From Nemopilema nomurai (lineage: Eukaryota > Cnidaria > Scyphozoa > Rhizostomeae > Rhizostomatidae): a stretch of 64,000 nucleotides of DNA. The DNA is taken from assembly GCA_003864495.1 (NCBI GenBank), contig ML133402.1, forward strand, positions 338,032 through 402,031, given 5' to 3'. This document shows, one piece after another, positions 1 to 20,286 of the stretch. The notes beneath the pieces are model-generated. The model was not told the DNA's origin. It did not search any database and was given only the letters and a program-made list of their open reading frames with translations. How positions within the stretch are numbered: the first letter of the stretch is position 1; every line of letters begins with the position of its first letter. A program made the translations under genes and the position numbers.

Positions 1-1385
1 AAGTGAAGATGGTGTCAAAGTTATGCTGTCTTTACATTGGGCTCCAGCCCAAACATGTTGATTCAAGACATAAGTTTTTGGCCAATGGCTTGCTAACAAA
101 TGCCAAAGACATTTTTTGCAGAAAGAAAGATCGTCTTTTCGTAAAGGGATATTAGCATTTTGCCTTCAAACATATCGTAGCTAGCGTTTTAAGTTATTTT
201 CTTGTGCATAGGGCTGTAGCCTTCTTTCCATCATCGGTGTCAAAATTTTCTAAAATTACAAATAGCTCTAAAATATATTGGCAGTTTTTAGTCTTGAAGT
301 GAAGTAAATAAACATACAGTGAAATGTATCAGGTGTTTCTTTGGAGCTCTGATAAGCGTCGTTTGACTCAGTTGTCATAGGTGGACAGAAAGATGGCTGC
401 CGAAAATTTACGGAATTTAAAAGAGATTCAGATAAAGAGAGATTTCAGAGTTATTTAATCTCTTAAGAAGTTCAGTTTTAGGAATCCTTCACAAACGTGA
501 ATTGTTTCTAAATTTCAGAGGGTGTGGCGAGAAAATAAGAGCTAAATAATCCGAAGTTTTACCGTTAATCAATATGCAAATGACAGTCTGTAATGGCGTG
601 TATTAGGCCAAGGGATGCCAACTGGCTTGACTTCCATTGATATGAAGATTTTCTAAAGGACACCCTGGAGGCAGCATGGCAATGAGTCATGCATTCCAAA
701 ATCATGCGAAATGAGTCGTGTTTATATAGCTACAATCGCAAGCATACTTGAGAGTGTTGTCAACACAACATTTATATCCGCTAACAAGATTCTCCAACAA
801 CAAATCATGAATTGGCCAATAACCAATTTGAAAGCTAGGACCCAATTCTCAGGAAGAGCTGCTTGCGTTGTATAATTTGCTACCATGGAAAAAGAAAGCC
901 ATTACGAAATGACAGCACTAACTAACCAAATTCCAATTATAATTTTCATACTGTCGGCTTGCGTTAATAAGAGATTATGTGAGAATGCGTTAATAAGTGA
1001 TTGAAACATTGACCGATAATTGGTTGTCTTAACAGTAAAGCAGCATTGCTTATTTAGACAAAATTTGCACTTTCCAATTTTGCTTCTTGCTCATATCTGA
1101 GCAAAAGCGGTTCAGTTTTCATAAGGCTCACTGTTTCAATACTTCTGGATGCAAATATGTTATAATCAATCAGAACTTAATTATGTGAAGCTAAAATATG
1201 AACAGAAACTCACAATATGAAGACCATTGGTACGATGAAATGCTTTCTTAAGATTGCAAGGCTATGTGTGGGAAGGTTGCAAGAATACAAATGTAAGTTG
1301 ATGTGGGGATGTCGTAATGAAAAAGACATGCCATTACCTCACATAAATTGGAAGATCGTCAGTAAAAAATTAAATAAGTATTTGC
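1..1385. other. non-coding stretch, nothing recognised
   Basis: AT-rich sequence without a supported exon. Short open frames on both strands have no recognisable protein character and no convincing splice sites around them. Confidence 0.5.
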
Positions 1386-1628
1386 TTAAATATAGAATTT
1401 ATAATTTGAATTTAATGAAGCTATCCTGCGGTTTGCTGAATACCCTGCAACCAATTTAGGCACGTCGTGTTGGTACATTAGTTCATCTATTAGAATGGCT
1501 TTTGCTTTGTCACCTGGAGCACCGAGGTAGAATGGAGGTTCTGGGGGTGGCCCTTTAGAAAGTCGGAAACGATCCTTTCCAAAAGTCCATTCCATCATCA
1601 TTTTCAGAGTCACGGCAACGGGCGGATC
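1386..1628 (-). CDS. unassigned terminal exon of an unknown gene
   Basis: An 80-codon open frame begins directly after a strong minus-strand splice acceptor, a pyrimidine run ending in CAG at about 1629-1640, and ends at a TAA. The translation looks like real protein rather than a shadow frame: it begins DPPVAVTLKMMMEWTFGK, contains GPPPEPPFYLGAPGDKAK, and then an amphipathic stretch with ILIDELMYQHDV. I do not recognise the family. The last 20 or so residues are Asn/Tyr-rich and could already be intron if a donor is used near the GTTGCAG at about 1447-1453. Upstream exons should lie to the right, but none is evident before the tubulin gene. It may also be a remnant of an old gene copy. Confidence 0.35.
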   Translation of the reverse strand, partial: DPPVAVTLKMMMEWTFGKDRFRLSKGPPPEPPFYLGAPGDKAKAILIDELMYQHDVPKLVAGYSANRRIASLNSNYKFYI

Positions 1629-3050
1629 CTGAAAAAGTGGGGCAGTAGATAAGATAGGTGCCGAAAATTTTCAGAAATTGATGGCGAATGTAGACTTTAT
1701 ACAGCAATTTTCGAATCTTATTCCTGATAGAAAGGTTATCTATTAGCGTTCTATGAAAGTCATTCAATATAAATTGCATCAAAGCAATACTTTATAGTCT
1801 GATCACAGCTAAAGGTGTCTTAAAAATTTCCCCTTTAATCTGATAATTTTTTTCTTGGCATAACGTCTTTTTTCCATTCTCTGTTCTGTCATTGTGGCCC
1901 GAGGTGAGACTTATCATTAACCTTGGGGCTCTTTTCCCTTCATGAGAAATCCTTTCATAGCGGTTAATGGGCGTAATATTAAAAAAGGGGCGCCAGACCG
2001 ACTACAATTCAGGGGGATGGGGCAAATACTCTAAGATCGCACTTGAATCTGCCACTGGTCACGGCTATCAAGCCGTTTCCTGCATTTACTAAATACAAAT
2101 CAAAATTTAAGTAAGAGAGGTAAAATGGTAAGAAAATGCTACCTTATGGATTGATTTGAGATCTTATTTTTCAAAAACTTGTTACCTTCGCAGATGATGT
2201 TCCTCTCCTTTGCCCTACTTGATGACTAGCCATGCTACCATTAATCACGTGAGCCTGTGGGCTATTCGCTGTTTCAAGAGCATTGTCATATAGACAATTA
2301 CTGTTTGACTGCAAGTGATCACGAAGACTTCAAGCGCCCAGTTGATCATACCTTCTATTAACTTTCAAAATCTCATACCAAACAAAATGCAAGCCGAGTG
2401 AGCATTAGATGGGGAGGACGAGAAACGAACCAGCATATCTCCAAAGAGTATGCAGTAAGCAGTGCATTTGTGGGAGTCTTTAGACCTCTAGCCCTCCCCC
2501 TAGGCAATGCTGCGCAGTCCCTGGATAATTGTCTTTGGGTATCGTCAAACGGATTCAAGTGATTCTAACATGGTAATTCTGACTGCTACTGAGGAGAGCA
2601 GTGTGATGTTTGTGATCAGTCAGTCGCTTTTCTCGTGCTTTCCCATCTACCCTGGAGTATTCCCATTTTGTAACTTCTTATTTCATTTTGCGAGAATGCA
2701 CACTGCTTTCATTTTTATAACATACCGAAACTCTATAAACATCTCGTTAATGCAACCAGACTGTTTGTCGCAAAGGATTTTGTTGCAACTTAGAGTGCTG
2801 CTCATGTACGTTTCTAACATAAGTGTGTGATTTGCATGTGGGTCAAAACAATGGGCATCTTCACAGGATTTGCAACTACTCATAAGCCAAATGAATCTTG
2901 CTGTTGAATACACATTTCAGAAAAAAGGACAGGGAAAAGGAGATTCCTTTGTCTCCTCAAAAATTGATCAAGGACACTCAACTACAATGCTCCTAAAACA
3001 ATTCTTCATCAATTCACAATCAAAACAGAGCCATTTCATGGCATGTCCAT
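1629..3050. other. non-coding stretch downstream of beta-tubulin A
   Basis: No supported exon. Its right end would contain the 3' untranslated region of the minus-strand beta-tubulin A gene. Open frames here are short and compositionally random. Confidence 0.5.
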
Positions 3051-7669
<4,619 letters not shown>

Positions 7670-8936
7670 TTTGACGGTATAGTTAAATAAGTTAGCGAAA
7701 GAGCTTCGACGTCTTGCAAACAGCGGCGTGGACTTTTTACCAGCTGCTTCAAAATTAATTTGGCGCGGTTTATAAATCTCAAGGAACGAAAGAAATCCGG
7801 GGGACCAGTCACAGAAAATTCCAATTGTGAAGAGACAAAATCCAATTCTATTTGAACGATAATATGTGACTCTGAGCCCCCCGTCCAGTTGGTATCAGCA
7901 AGAACAAATGAAGTTAAATAACCAATCAACAAGCATGAATGACTCAAAGCTATGGCAACTTTTCCTGATTAGCAGTGACCAAGAATCAGGGGCGTGGTCA
8001 AGAATCACGTCCCTATTAAATTTTTATATGAATTTCAATAACTATATTCCTTCATATAATATTCCATTAAAATTTCCGAAACACGGCTTTGCCGTTAAAA
8101 TCATGCGCCAGTCTCGAGGCTCTTGGAGACATAGATGCAAATCTTGGGGGACTGGGCCTTGCTAGCAGAGATATTCGTTACACGTGGCACCATTGCAAAA
8201 ACAATACAAACTATATAGGCCCTAAAATTCCAATAAAAATTAAAGAGAAATCATACCCCAAGAAACATGACTATTAGTTATTTATCAAACTAAACCTTAT
8301 AATTTTGAAAGTTTTGATTAATAGCACCCAATCAAATAAAAAAAATTGAGTTTACTTCACATATTGAAGATGAATTCCCCTTAAACATGAATTCCTATAA
8401 CAAGTTACTTGATACATCCTTAATATTATTTAAAGATAATCCTCCATAATGAAACTTGCAGTACCCTAAAATAACTTTTCTTGCAAAAAATTTTACTGCT
8501 ATGGAAAATCTATGGTGACTATTGTTTACCTTTGCCTAACTATTAGAAAAGTTGAAACCTTTCCAACCAATTCTACATTGACACAGGATGAAGCAGAGAT
8601 TGATGTGTTCCTTGCTTGGCTAGGCTCATACACACAAGAACAAGGAGTTCTATGTTATTAGAGTTATTATTGTGCTGCAACACTGACACAAGCACACTAG
8701 TGATTGGAACATTATTGGTGAACATAGAAGGATCCAATTTCTAGATGGATGTCAGAAAACTCTCAATGGCTCAAAGTTAACCTTTTTTTTATAAAGCCTT
8801 GTTTTCAGTGTGACAGCAAAGCTGCATTAAATAGTCAGTAGTGGTGAAAAAGAAACAACCAGTTAAGGATGGTTAGATTGCAAGAACCTATCCTTTATAC
8901 TTTCTACATTTTACAGTGTTATCTCGACATGTCCAT
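7670..8936. other. intergenic region between the two beta-tubulin genes
   Basis: About 1.27 kb holding the promoter of tubulin A (left) and the 3' flank of tubulin B (right). I see no exon. The shared near-identical tract begins only about 9 bp beyond the stop codon of copy B, so the 3' flanks of the two genes are unrelated. Confidence 0.6.
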
Positions 8937-11132
<2,196 letters not shown>

Positions 11133-11412
11133 TTTGAAAGTTTTTCTACAATATATTTAAAGAACAGTTTTTCACACCCTTTGCCTGCAGCTAGCGCTCT
11201 CAACTGAGTGAACTTGCAATTGCGTCCGTTGGCATGCAACACTCAAATCGTTGGAAACGAATACTATTCGATTGAATACGGGGGATAACTTGTTACCGTT
11301 TACGCCCTTTTTTGAACCTTCAAAAAGCAGAAAGTTAGACTTCTGATCACCAATAACCCCCTATCCTCTCAAGCATTTCGAATGGAATGTTGCTAGTAGA
11401 AACTTGAATTTG

Positions 11413-11468
11413 ACCAATGGGCATTAAGCCAAAGAAATTCACGACTGCTGATTGGTTGATTGACGTCA
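11413..11468 (-). promoter_or_regulatory. candidate promoter elements of beta-tubulin B (CCAAT boxes and CRE)
   Basis: About 280-340 bp upstream of the copy B start codon lie a perfect palindromic CRE (TGACGTCA, 11461-11468), an ATTGG at 11451-11455 (CCAAT on the gene strand) and a CCAAT at 11413-11417. The combination is common in animal housekeeping promoters. No TATA box was assigned. Confidence 0.4.
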
Positions 11469-14400
11469 CAACGACCGATTGCCAAACCGGAGATAGCAGG
11501 TTCGAGTTCAAAGAGGAAAGACCTTGAGTTTGTTGTGGCAGCACTTGTTGCCACCAGCAGCGGCTTGTTTACAGCTCCTAGATACATGCTAACATTCGTA
11601 TAACTTACAGGCTATGGAATTGAATAATTGAATGGCCAAATTATTTATTAACTTCTCTTTGCATCCCGTATAAATGCAGTAAAAAAGCACGATTGTCATT
11701 ACTAGAGTACCCACAAAGTCCTTGTGGAGTATGACTCGGAGTATTTCTCGGAGTATGACGTATTAGTTTAAATTTAGAATCATTTATTCTGCGATGAACT
11801 TGCCTGCCTAAATACCTCAATAACATCAGTGCCGCCTTCCAAATCTGTTGCTCTTTTGCGATATGAAATAAACGCTTGATAAACTTGATTATTAGAAGTC
11901 AAGACTTGCTAGTTCCAAGAGTCCCTGCCATCCGGGGCAAGATGCAAGGCGCATTCAGTAATCCTTTATGCCCTGGTCATAGGTTTGGTCCTACTTGCCA
12001 TTTGGAGGCGACACCGACTACACGATGCTTGCATATCGTTCTTTTGGTGTCACTTTTGAGGAAGGTGTCAGCCTTCAAAAAGTTCTTTCAGTCCAAAAGT
12101 CTTACCTTTTACTTGTTTGTACTTTAAAGACAACAGCGGAAATAAAATTCTTACATACTTTTGAAGCTGTTTGCACTATGGAAACAAGGCCAGGAGTAGA
12201 ACTACAGTAATTATATCAAAAACTGTTTTACAAGCTTATCATTAGCGCACTTCTATCCATATGTGAGAACTAAGTATGTATGTATATCTAATGTCGATTG
12301 GTTTTCAGCGGATGTGAATACGTAGGCTATTATTTGAAGGTCCCTTAATAACAATTCACCAGAGAGATATTGCTGCAATAAGACAAATTTTGAGACTGCA
12401 AATCATGCCAGCATTTTCAGTAGCCATACATTCGCCTAAAGCAGCATAGCAGCTCATACAGCGTTTCGCAAAATCCCCATTCGGATGTGCTTCTGATCAT
12501 CTGTTGTTTCTTATTTGGGAGGACGTCTCCGGGTCAACCAGCATTGTTTGTGCGTCAAATTATGACGCGCATTAAGTGTGAAAAACAATTGGCTTTCTAT
12601 GATGCCAATTGCTCAGCAAAATTAATAAAAATACCCTGTGGACAACAGTAATTGAAAGTAGAAAACGGTGATTGCTAGGCAGAAACGTCTTCAAGAAACT
12701 AAAAATACTTTGGATTGTTAAAAATTCATTGTTACGGAAAAGATTTGGAGCAAACGACAAATATCAAGAGGCTTACAGATAACGGGTACGATACTGGCAC
12801 AAAGAATGGCGGGAAGAATAAAATACATGAAGAAATAAATGAAAGTGACAGCCTTTAAAATCACCAGTAGGCCAGGGAAGTTGTGTTGGCCAGGGAATGT
12901 AATCAGGGACAATTCTACAACTTCGTAATATACAACTTGGATATTTACGTGCCCGAAAAGACACTGTTTCATTGAGTCTCAGTTGAACCACATTGGTGTA
13001 TTGAACACAGTTTCCCAATCCTTAATTACAGTGGGGGGGGGGGGGCGGGGGGCGAAGAAAAATGGTGGGAACAAGTCCAGCACATGTGCAGGGTATAATC
13101 GTACGGGAATCAAATGGGGGCACACTAAAGAAATATTCCCTAAATTTGCAACTGCACGTGTAAAGCTTTTTGTATACGATAGGCCATCAAGTTAGGAAGA
13201 TGGCAATTACAAAATATTTCACGTTTTAAAAATAGCTGGTCATATTACAGAGTGTTCTGCTACATCTATAAGCACACAGTGAACTCATTCGAAAAGGATG
13301 CCGAAAAGGTAACATTGAGTTTAATAAACACTAGCTGCCATAGCAACTTGAATCATTATCTACCACGCAGGGGTCAAGTAATTGCGCAAATAGACAACAT
13401 AGGAAGCTGCTCTCGGAAATTTTCCTTTTGCTTCAATTTGCGACAACTTTTTTGCACTTTTTATTCTGAAATACAACCATTGTCTTTTCTATTCTCGGAA
13501 GTCTTCTTTGCCTCATTTATTTGCTTCAGTATGGTCACTACTCTGTTCTGTAAGTAAGCAAAATGAAAGCAAAATTATAAACTGCATCGTTTGAAAAACT
13601 TGAGAATGGAAGAAAGTTACGACAGGGACTAGATTGTGGCGAATATACAGATCAACCTCATTATGCCAAAAATGGAGCGTTCTTGCCTGACGTTGAATGT
13701 TGATATTTCTATCTAAGAAACCAAACGGCATTGCATCATTAAATCAGAGGCTTGAAACCAGCTCTAATATTTAATAAAAGCAAACGAAACAAAAATTTCT
13801 TGTGCCCGTCGAAGTTACTGATAAAAACAAATTCAGATTGCGCTGATAATGAATATAATCCAAGGTAACTTCTTAGATGTCAATTCGCAAGAAAACATCT
13901 TTTCGAAGATACGTCATACAGTGCATATTATTGTACAGACAAGAAATATTTATTTCTCATTCAAATTTAAAGGTCGATAAATTGACTGCGCGACTGCAAA
14001 AGCTCCTATAAGGTATCAATGGGGCATTAAATATTTCGCTTTCAACGATAACTCAGTCTTTCTCCGCCTTTGTTATGAAAATAAAAACCCTACAAAACCT
14101 CAAATTCAACAATTCGTTGTAGGCATCTTTGGACAACGCATTGTCAATATTTCGTTTCTAGCTGTTTTTTGTTGCAAGAACTCAGCTATTTTCCAGAGCA
14201 AATAGAAGGAACACTGCTCAGTCAAAAAGAAGAACTTCAATTTTGACCCGGAGGCAACAACAATAAACTCTAGCACAAAAGGCGCTCGGATTATATTTAA
14301 TAAACAATGGTTTATAAAAATCCATAACCTTTAGCCACAAGCCATTCAGAAAGCCAGACAAAATCTCTAGTTCTTTAGGAATATTCATCAAAACAAATCG

Positions 14401-14683
14401 TAAAGCGGTCTGGCGATTGAAAATCGTCATGGGAAAATCAGCTGATTCTGAAAATGTTGAAAACAACGATTCTGAATCAGCTGATGGTGTCAAGAAAAGA
14501 ATGTTATAGGGTAGGATGTTACAGGGCGTGTGCAGACGCTGAACAACGGGAAGATGAGAGGCGATGAGCCGGTTTGACGGTCTGACGGGCGGCTCCTAGA
14601 TAAAGTCAGACATGCAGGTGTGAATGATGCATTTTGGTCCCCCCAATCTTACAATAAATGATTAACGTAGAGGCTTTGAGCAC
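11469..14683. other. non-coding stretch
   Basis: No supported gene. It contains an interrupted poly-G run at about 13032-13053. A short plus-strand open frame near 11995-12210 has no splice signals or recognisable motif. Confidence 0.45.
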
Positions 14684-15502
14684 TTAATCGAAAATTGGGG
14701 CGAAATACCACCCCTTCTTGCAGGCAACGCCGTGCTTCTGATGTTCCAACAGCTGAAAAGAAAACGGAATGAGAATTCGAACAAAAAACACGGCAGAAAG
14801 GAAAGCTTGAAATATAAAAGAAAGCAGGTGGTTGGCGAGACACGAGTCCATTAAGAGATTTCATCGAGTTTACCAATGCATGGCAGGTGATTATTTATTG
14901 ATAGAACCTTTGGGAAAAACTCGGCGATTTCTCCCCTAATAAGTTTGACAGTACGCCTGATTGCAGCAGAATGTGGCCATGGCAAACCTCTCGCTAACTG
15001 GTATCTGTAAAGACCCTATACACAGAGTGATTGAAAGACGTTTCGGTCATGAAAAATTAATCAAGCAGCTTCTGATAAAGGGCCCCCGTATTCAAACAAC
15101 ATCCAATGCAATTTAATGCATCCAAAAACAGCAATATCAAATAGCGTGATCTGTTGCATAATTCAACGAAACTAAAAATATTGATGGGCGAGGGTTGGGC
15201 ATTTTGTACATCACATCAAAGTTCCCTTTATAATTCAACATAGCACCATAAACCGAAATATAAAGGAAAAAGAGTCTTTTAGATGACTTTTAAAGTAAAA
15301 CGATCATTCTCAATCCATGTTTTCATTCTCATCGTTTTAAATAATTTTAAGACTAAATAAATCGCAGTTTTGGAATTCAAAATCCTAATTCAACACCTAG
15401 AAGGCCCATTTCATGGTTGCTTCAGCTTGAAGAAAAAAAGACAAGGCTCCCTCGCATAGCCAAAACGAAAGAGGATTTTTTATTAACAGAAAGAACACAT
15501 AC

Positions 15503-16554
15503 CGCCGTTTCTATGCGTTTCTTCTGCCTTTCGAGTTCACGTTTTGATAGTGGAGGAAGGGATCCATCTTGTAAAAAATATTTATCATAAAAAATAAACA
15601 CGGCTTGAAAAAGAAAATTAATAATGAGTCTAGAAAGAACATCATCATCATAAATAAACAACAACTTCTGCAAGAATACTTCTGTAAATAAACAACAACT
15701 TCTGCAAGAATACTTCTGTAAATAAACAACAACTTCTGCAAGAATACTTCTGTAAATAAACAACAACTTCTGCAAGAATACTTCTGACAAAGCAGGTCCA
15801 TCTGTGTCCCAAGGAGGACCATTTTATCAACTCTTGCCATTAATCTGAATGTGTAAATTGCAGTTCATTAACATTAAATAATCGAATGTCAAAGCAAGGA
15901 AGGTTAGTTTACAAGAATCTGTTTGTCTTTATACCTAGATATGTCCAGTCAGGAGTATCTGTCAGAGGACCATATGCAACAGAGTCCACTGCTTTTCCCT
16001 GTCTGGAAAACAGAATACCCATTTACATGAAAAAACCTTGCATGCCATACAGTAATTATAAAACCTTCAAATTTGCATTGACTGGGAAAATGATAGCAGA
16101 AACAAGAGTAAAACTGGTTCTTATGTCCTACATCACCAAAGATAACATGTACTTCCATATTATGCCTCTTGATATCAATTAACTACATGCCAGGCTTCCT
16201 GCAGAGAAAAACTGGTACAAGGTCTAGAAAAACCCAAGTACAGGCTAGACTTTGCAGAATTCCACCAAATTGGAAGCAACATTTGTCACTTTAAAGATTG
16301 ATGCATGGCAATAAAAAGAGTTTTGAATCAGCTTGTCAGAAAACTCAGTAGATATGCAGCTTTTATTAATTCATATCATTTCATTCTGTATTAAAGCCAG
16401 GATCAAGTTCTACCTCCATAAGTGTGAAAAATGAAAAAAGGAAAACATCATCATGAAACTCACTTTCTTCTGAAAGCCCCTCCAGCAAAGACTGGGAAAC
16501 TATATGAGAACTGTCTTGTAGCACTTACAATACCATTCAGGTGGGAAGTGTTTC
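15503..16554 (-). CDS. MRPL52: mitochondrial large ribosomal subunit protein mL52 (partial model)
   Basis: Three consecutive coding exons join in phase: 16464-16554, 15935-16002 (68 bp) and 15503-15567 (65 bp), each with good GT-AG sites. The centre reads AYGPLTDTPDWTYLDG, matching the signature of mL52, whose animal members have YGPLTELPDW-Y-DGR, followed by a basic stretch (SKRELERQKKR) where mL52 has its basic helix. The first exon gives an Arg/Ser/Phe-rich sequence (ATRQFSYSFPVFAGG) suited to a mitochondrial targeting region; its own start codon was not found. The end is also missing: after the last donor at 15501-15502 neither a short LKQP-stop exon at about 15422 nor a 22-codon exon at 14684-14752 matches the expected C-terminus. 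The gene therefore looks fragmentary as modelled. The central assignment is good, the ends are open. Confidence 0.7.
15651..15786. repeat. 34-bp minisatellite, 4 copies, in the MRPL52 intron
   Basis: Four essentially perfect tandem copies of a 34-bp unit beginning TAAATAAACAACAACTTCTG fill 136 bp of the intron between the two best mL52 exons. The minus-strand open frames over this block are products of the repeat, not genes. Confidence 0.95.
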
Positions 16555-18060
16555 CTGGAAAAACAAAACAAGTGGGGAAAAATGCAGTGCTTTGCTTCCA
16601 AAAATATAGATTTTCATCAAACAAATTTTTCTTGCAGGACAAGAAAGAGAATGATGAAATTTGTTAAGATGGTACACTAATCAATCAAAATGTGAAGCTA
16701 GGTGTACTTGATGAACCACTCTCCCAACATACCAGTTAGAAGTGACAATCTTCACATGCAGTGAGAGATGTTGCTCTTCTATGGAAAGCAATTCCTAAAT
16801 ACTGAAAATGTTTGTGCTCCACTGCCAATATTGGCTGGTCCCTTTTTGGAACTCATTTACAAAATGGAAACCTGTTAAATGTTTCACTGGTATGAACTTC
16901 CAAGCCAGTGCAAAGTGACCAGCCTTGTTCTGTCAATTTCAGGCTAACATTTAAGGTTGAAAGAAGATTTGGCGCCATACATTCTGATAAACATACATTC
17001 TGATAAACACCTCAGAGACTGATTAGGGAATTTGAGACACTTGGCCTCTTTAAGTTAGAACTTTAACATCTTTAGCCAACAAAATAATTTCTTTTTATCA
17101 AAAATACACCATTTCGGTTTTAATTATTGTTCCATTGTACTATCAAGCATGTTTTTGTCAAATGCACGAATTTCTTAACAAGGAACCCCCAAAATTTACC
17201 CATCACTATTTGGATATGAAAATTCTAGAACCAATATCTTTTAATCTGAGGGTCCTTACTGGGCAGGATGTCTTTCCATTTTGATAACACAATGTTGACA
17301 AAATTGACATGGGCTGTGAATGGTTTATTTGGTTTGTTATAAATTGGGTAGCTTTACCACAAAGAACTAGCCACTTCTTAAACATACTAACTACCTTTGG
17401 TGTATAAAACTTATTCAACTAGAAAAACTCTTTGTTCTTTCTAGCTAGTATCTCATTTGGTACATAGTTTCATTTTGAATATTACATATAAAACTGGAGG
17501 CTTTCCTGCTGAGGAACAATGCAGATTGTTTCTTGCTAGGCAACTTTGAATATGAAAATAGAAATAAAAAATTTGTAGAATTTGGCTCTTCTTTGCAACT
17601 GAGGGAAATATGCTACCTGTCACTTCTGGCTTCCTGAATCAATATGGATGATTGTATCACAGGACTCAACAGAACATATGATATGCGCTTAACTAGAAGG
17701 GCCTATTAAAGAGCAGTATTTAGAGAAGAAACAGTGCAAAATCACTGTACTTGAATCAGCTTAATCTTATTGAAAACATATTGGGTGAAAAAGATATTGT
17801 TCACACTGGCTGTTCAATGTGTGTAGTAATGTTGTGTAGCAACCCAGCTAAATGTGCGTAAATCTTTCATTGCCTTTGATGAGAAAAACGTTGTTTCAAA
17901 GCAAGGTCTTTTCTAACTTTAACTACTGCCCTTTAGTGTGGTTCTTCCCCTCTGCTAGATCTATTGACAAGATAAAAAAATACAGGAATGAGCCCTAGTT
18001 TTTCTTTTTGATGACCACAATTAATCTTATAGACATCTGCTTTGCAAATCACACAAATGC
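16555..18060. other. non-coding stretch upstream of the MRPL52 exons
   Basis: No exon recognised. The missing first exon of MRPL52 could lie here, but I could not place a start codon with a matching donor. Confidence 0.4.
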
Positions 18061-18109
18061 TAGTTAGTTGGCAAAGGAACTTCTTTCAAAAACAGTAAAA
18101 AGGTTTGAC

Positions 18110-18298
18110 CTGAATTTATGCAAAATGTTTTGGAACAAAGAACATCTGATCAATCATCACGTTGTCCACAAGACCAAAGATTGCAGCACTATAAGACCTA
18201 CTAAACAACTTTCAGTGCAGCTGCACAGACGGCCACAGGTTCTTGCACCAACAATTTGGAATGGCTTATCCAATGAAATTAGTTATCCTATTAAATAG
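18110..18298 (+). mobile_element. possible 3' remnant of a non-LTR retrotransposon
   Basis: A plus-strand open frame ends in SVQLHRRPQVLAPTIWNGLS followed by NEI and a stop. A closing AP-x-[IL]-WN-x-L motif shortly before the stop is typical of the C-terminal tail of reverse transcriptase ORFs in LINE-type elements. Nothing upstream preserves reverse-transcriptase motifs, so at most this is a 5'-truncated relic. The similarity is short and could be chance. Confidence 0.3.
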
Positions 18299-20286
18299 AT
18301 TAATTAAAACTGGGACAGGGCAATCTGTTCATATGCCAGGCTTAAGAAAAAGTGCCAAAGGCAACCCTAGATGGCAAAAACCAACAAACTGAGGGGTCCA
18401 ATTCGAGCATTTACCGCAGCAGTGGGAGCTTATTGATAATTTGTAGTTCCAGGGTGGGGGCCAATTCGAGGATTTACGGTAGTTCTAGTAAGATTATCAT
18501 GCTAAGCTCGCAAACTGCGGTCCTGCTGCTACCCTCTAACAAGTCCAACATTGTGCATTTTCTGTTTCATTTGTCAAAAATTCCTTATAAAAACCTGTCC
18601 AGGAATTGGGCCTGCAAATGCACCAATGCTGTGTGTCTCGTTCTGTAAACTAGCTAGCATGCACTAGCATACCATGATCATTTGGGCAAATTAGCGGATG
18701 TGAAGAACAATTGTTTGGAAGACAATAGGTAGTCAAGTGACATGTTGTATTTTTACATTGTCACAGGATGTGAAAGATTTTCAAAACAACGGGATCAAAC
18801 TCAAAATTGTTCCCGTGTACAAACCCCCTTTCACACTTTTGACGCGCAAAACATCAGTTGGTTGTAACAACTCCAACAGCATTAGACTTATCAGGCCCTT
18901 TCCCGCTCCAAAATTAATTTTTATTGATTGACCAAATTATTTTTCGAATGATATGCCGATTTTAATATGTTTTAAAGGGTGTTCAGCCACTTAATCGCGT
19001 GTTCTTAGGGTGTTCTTGGGGTGTTCAGCCTGTTCTTGGAGTGTTCAGTCTTTTAGAATCGACGCCAGGCTGCAAAGTATTTTATTTGCGCGCAGGGAAC
19101 GCCACAACAACGAATGTCAATGTGCAAATAATGAATGTTCCATGCAAGGAATTTTTTAGCAAAATATTCGAAGAGGTCTTTTAATTTCTTAGCGTTTTCG
19201 TGAAACAAGGAAAAAGAATTAAAGTGAGTGAATAATGAAATTAATATGCATGCGCATAGAGAATTTCAAGCTGAATGACCATTATGAGAGACAATTTAGG
19301 GCGCTAGTGCTAGGGGAAACACGGCAGTCAATCAATCGTTTGACTGAGGCTGCAGTATTCACCTCGAATTTTTTCTTAAGTTTTCTTTCAATTGCAAGTC
19401 GAATTGATACAACCTTACCTTTTGCAGCACATGTGGAGCATCTCAGGAATCCCTTGATTGCAGCCGCCATCTTTATTGTGAGATTGAGCAGCTACCTCGT
19501 CTTGAGTTTGAGGTTGTGATAGAAGTTGGCGGGAGAAAGTTTTTGGAAGGCAGGATCAGGAAAATATCAGAGAAAACCCAATGAAATGATTTAGGAGATG
19601 TTCAAGATAGAAAAACATCAAAAAATCATACGTTCGCTTGGAATTTATTGAAGAAGAAGGGTGAGATTAGTTTTTTAGGCTCATATTGAATTAATACTAA
19701 GAATCACAAGGAATGGCGTAATGTTTAAAATCTCTATTTAAAAAGGAGTGTATTATAGGGTGTTCAGCTCAAATTGATTATTTTTAAATCCCCTTCGATT
19801 TGGAATGCAAATCAAAAGCAGCACAGAACAGTGACAATGTACTTTTTCCCTGCTTAAAGCACTTTTTCGTCAAACACCCTTTGGATTATGCAAACACTTC
19901 TGGTACTATTAGCTGTGCTTTTGCATGCATACATCACCACAAACGCTTTTAACTCGCAAGGCATGCTTTGCATCACAGACGCAGCGCCACCCTTTCACTG
20001 AATTTTCTTTCACTTCATTTTTTTGATTCACCATGGTCTTCTTTACAAACAATTGCATTGTCAAAGGTCAGAGGCTACAAGCTAAAGAGTCAAAAGTTAG
20101 GGCGGATCCAGTAGGATGCGAAGGGTGCTCAAGCACCCCTCAGATTTCGCGGGCATATCAATTGAAGGCACGGCGCTTCAATTCTGAGTTCTACGCACAA
20201 CAACCTGAAATTTGAGCCTCTGCTTCGGTGCCCTGTCTCACAAATGTCCAGCCCTACTCTTTCGTTTCCTGTATTGAAGAATTATC
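18299..20286. other. non-coding stretch with short internal repeats
   Basis: Contains two related copies of a CCAATTCGAG-ATTTAC element (about 18400 and 18460) and a run of related GTGTTCTTGG/GTGTTCAG words at about 18979-19050. No gene supported. Confidence 0.4.

Noticed and set aside
11876..12210. Plus-strand frame near a GGCGACACCGAC segment that looked exon-like
   Set aside because: No acceptor or donor in phase and no recognisable motif.
14684..14752. Small exon (LLEHQKHGVACKKG ...) after a strong acceptor, considered as the last exon of MRPL52
   Set aside because: Phase fits, but the sequence does not resemble the mL52 C-terminus closely enough to assign it.
15422..15840. Minus-strand open frames of 60-122 codons with repeated LAEVVVYL
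   Set aside because: Created by the 34-bp minisatellite running open in several frames inside the MRPL52 intron.
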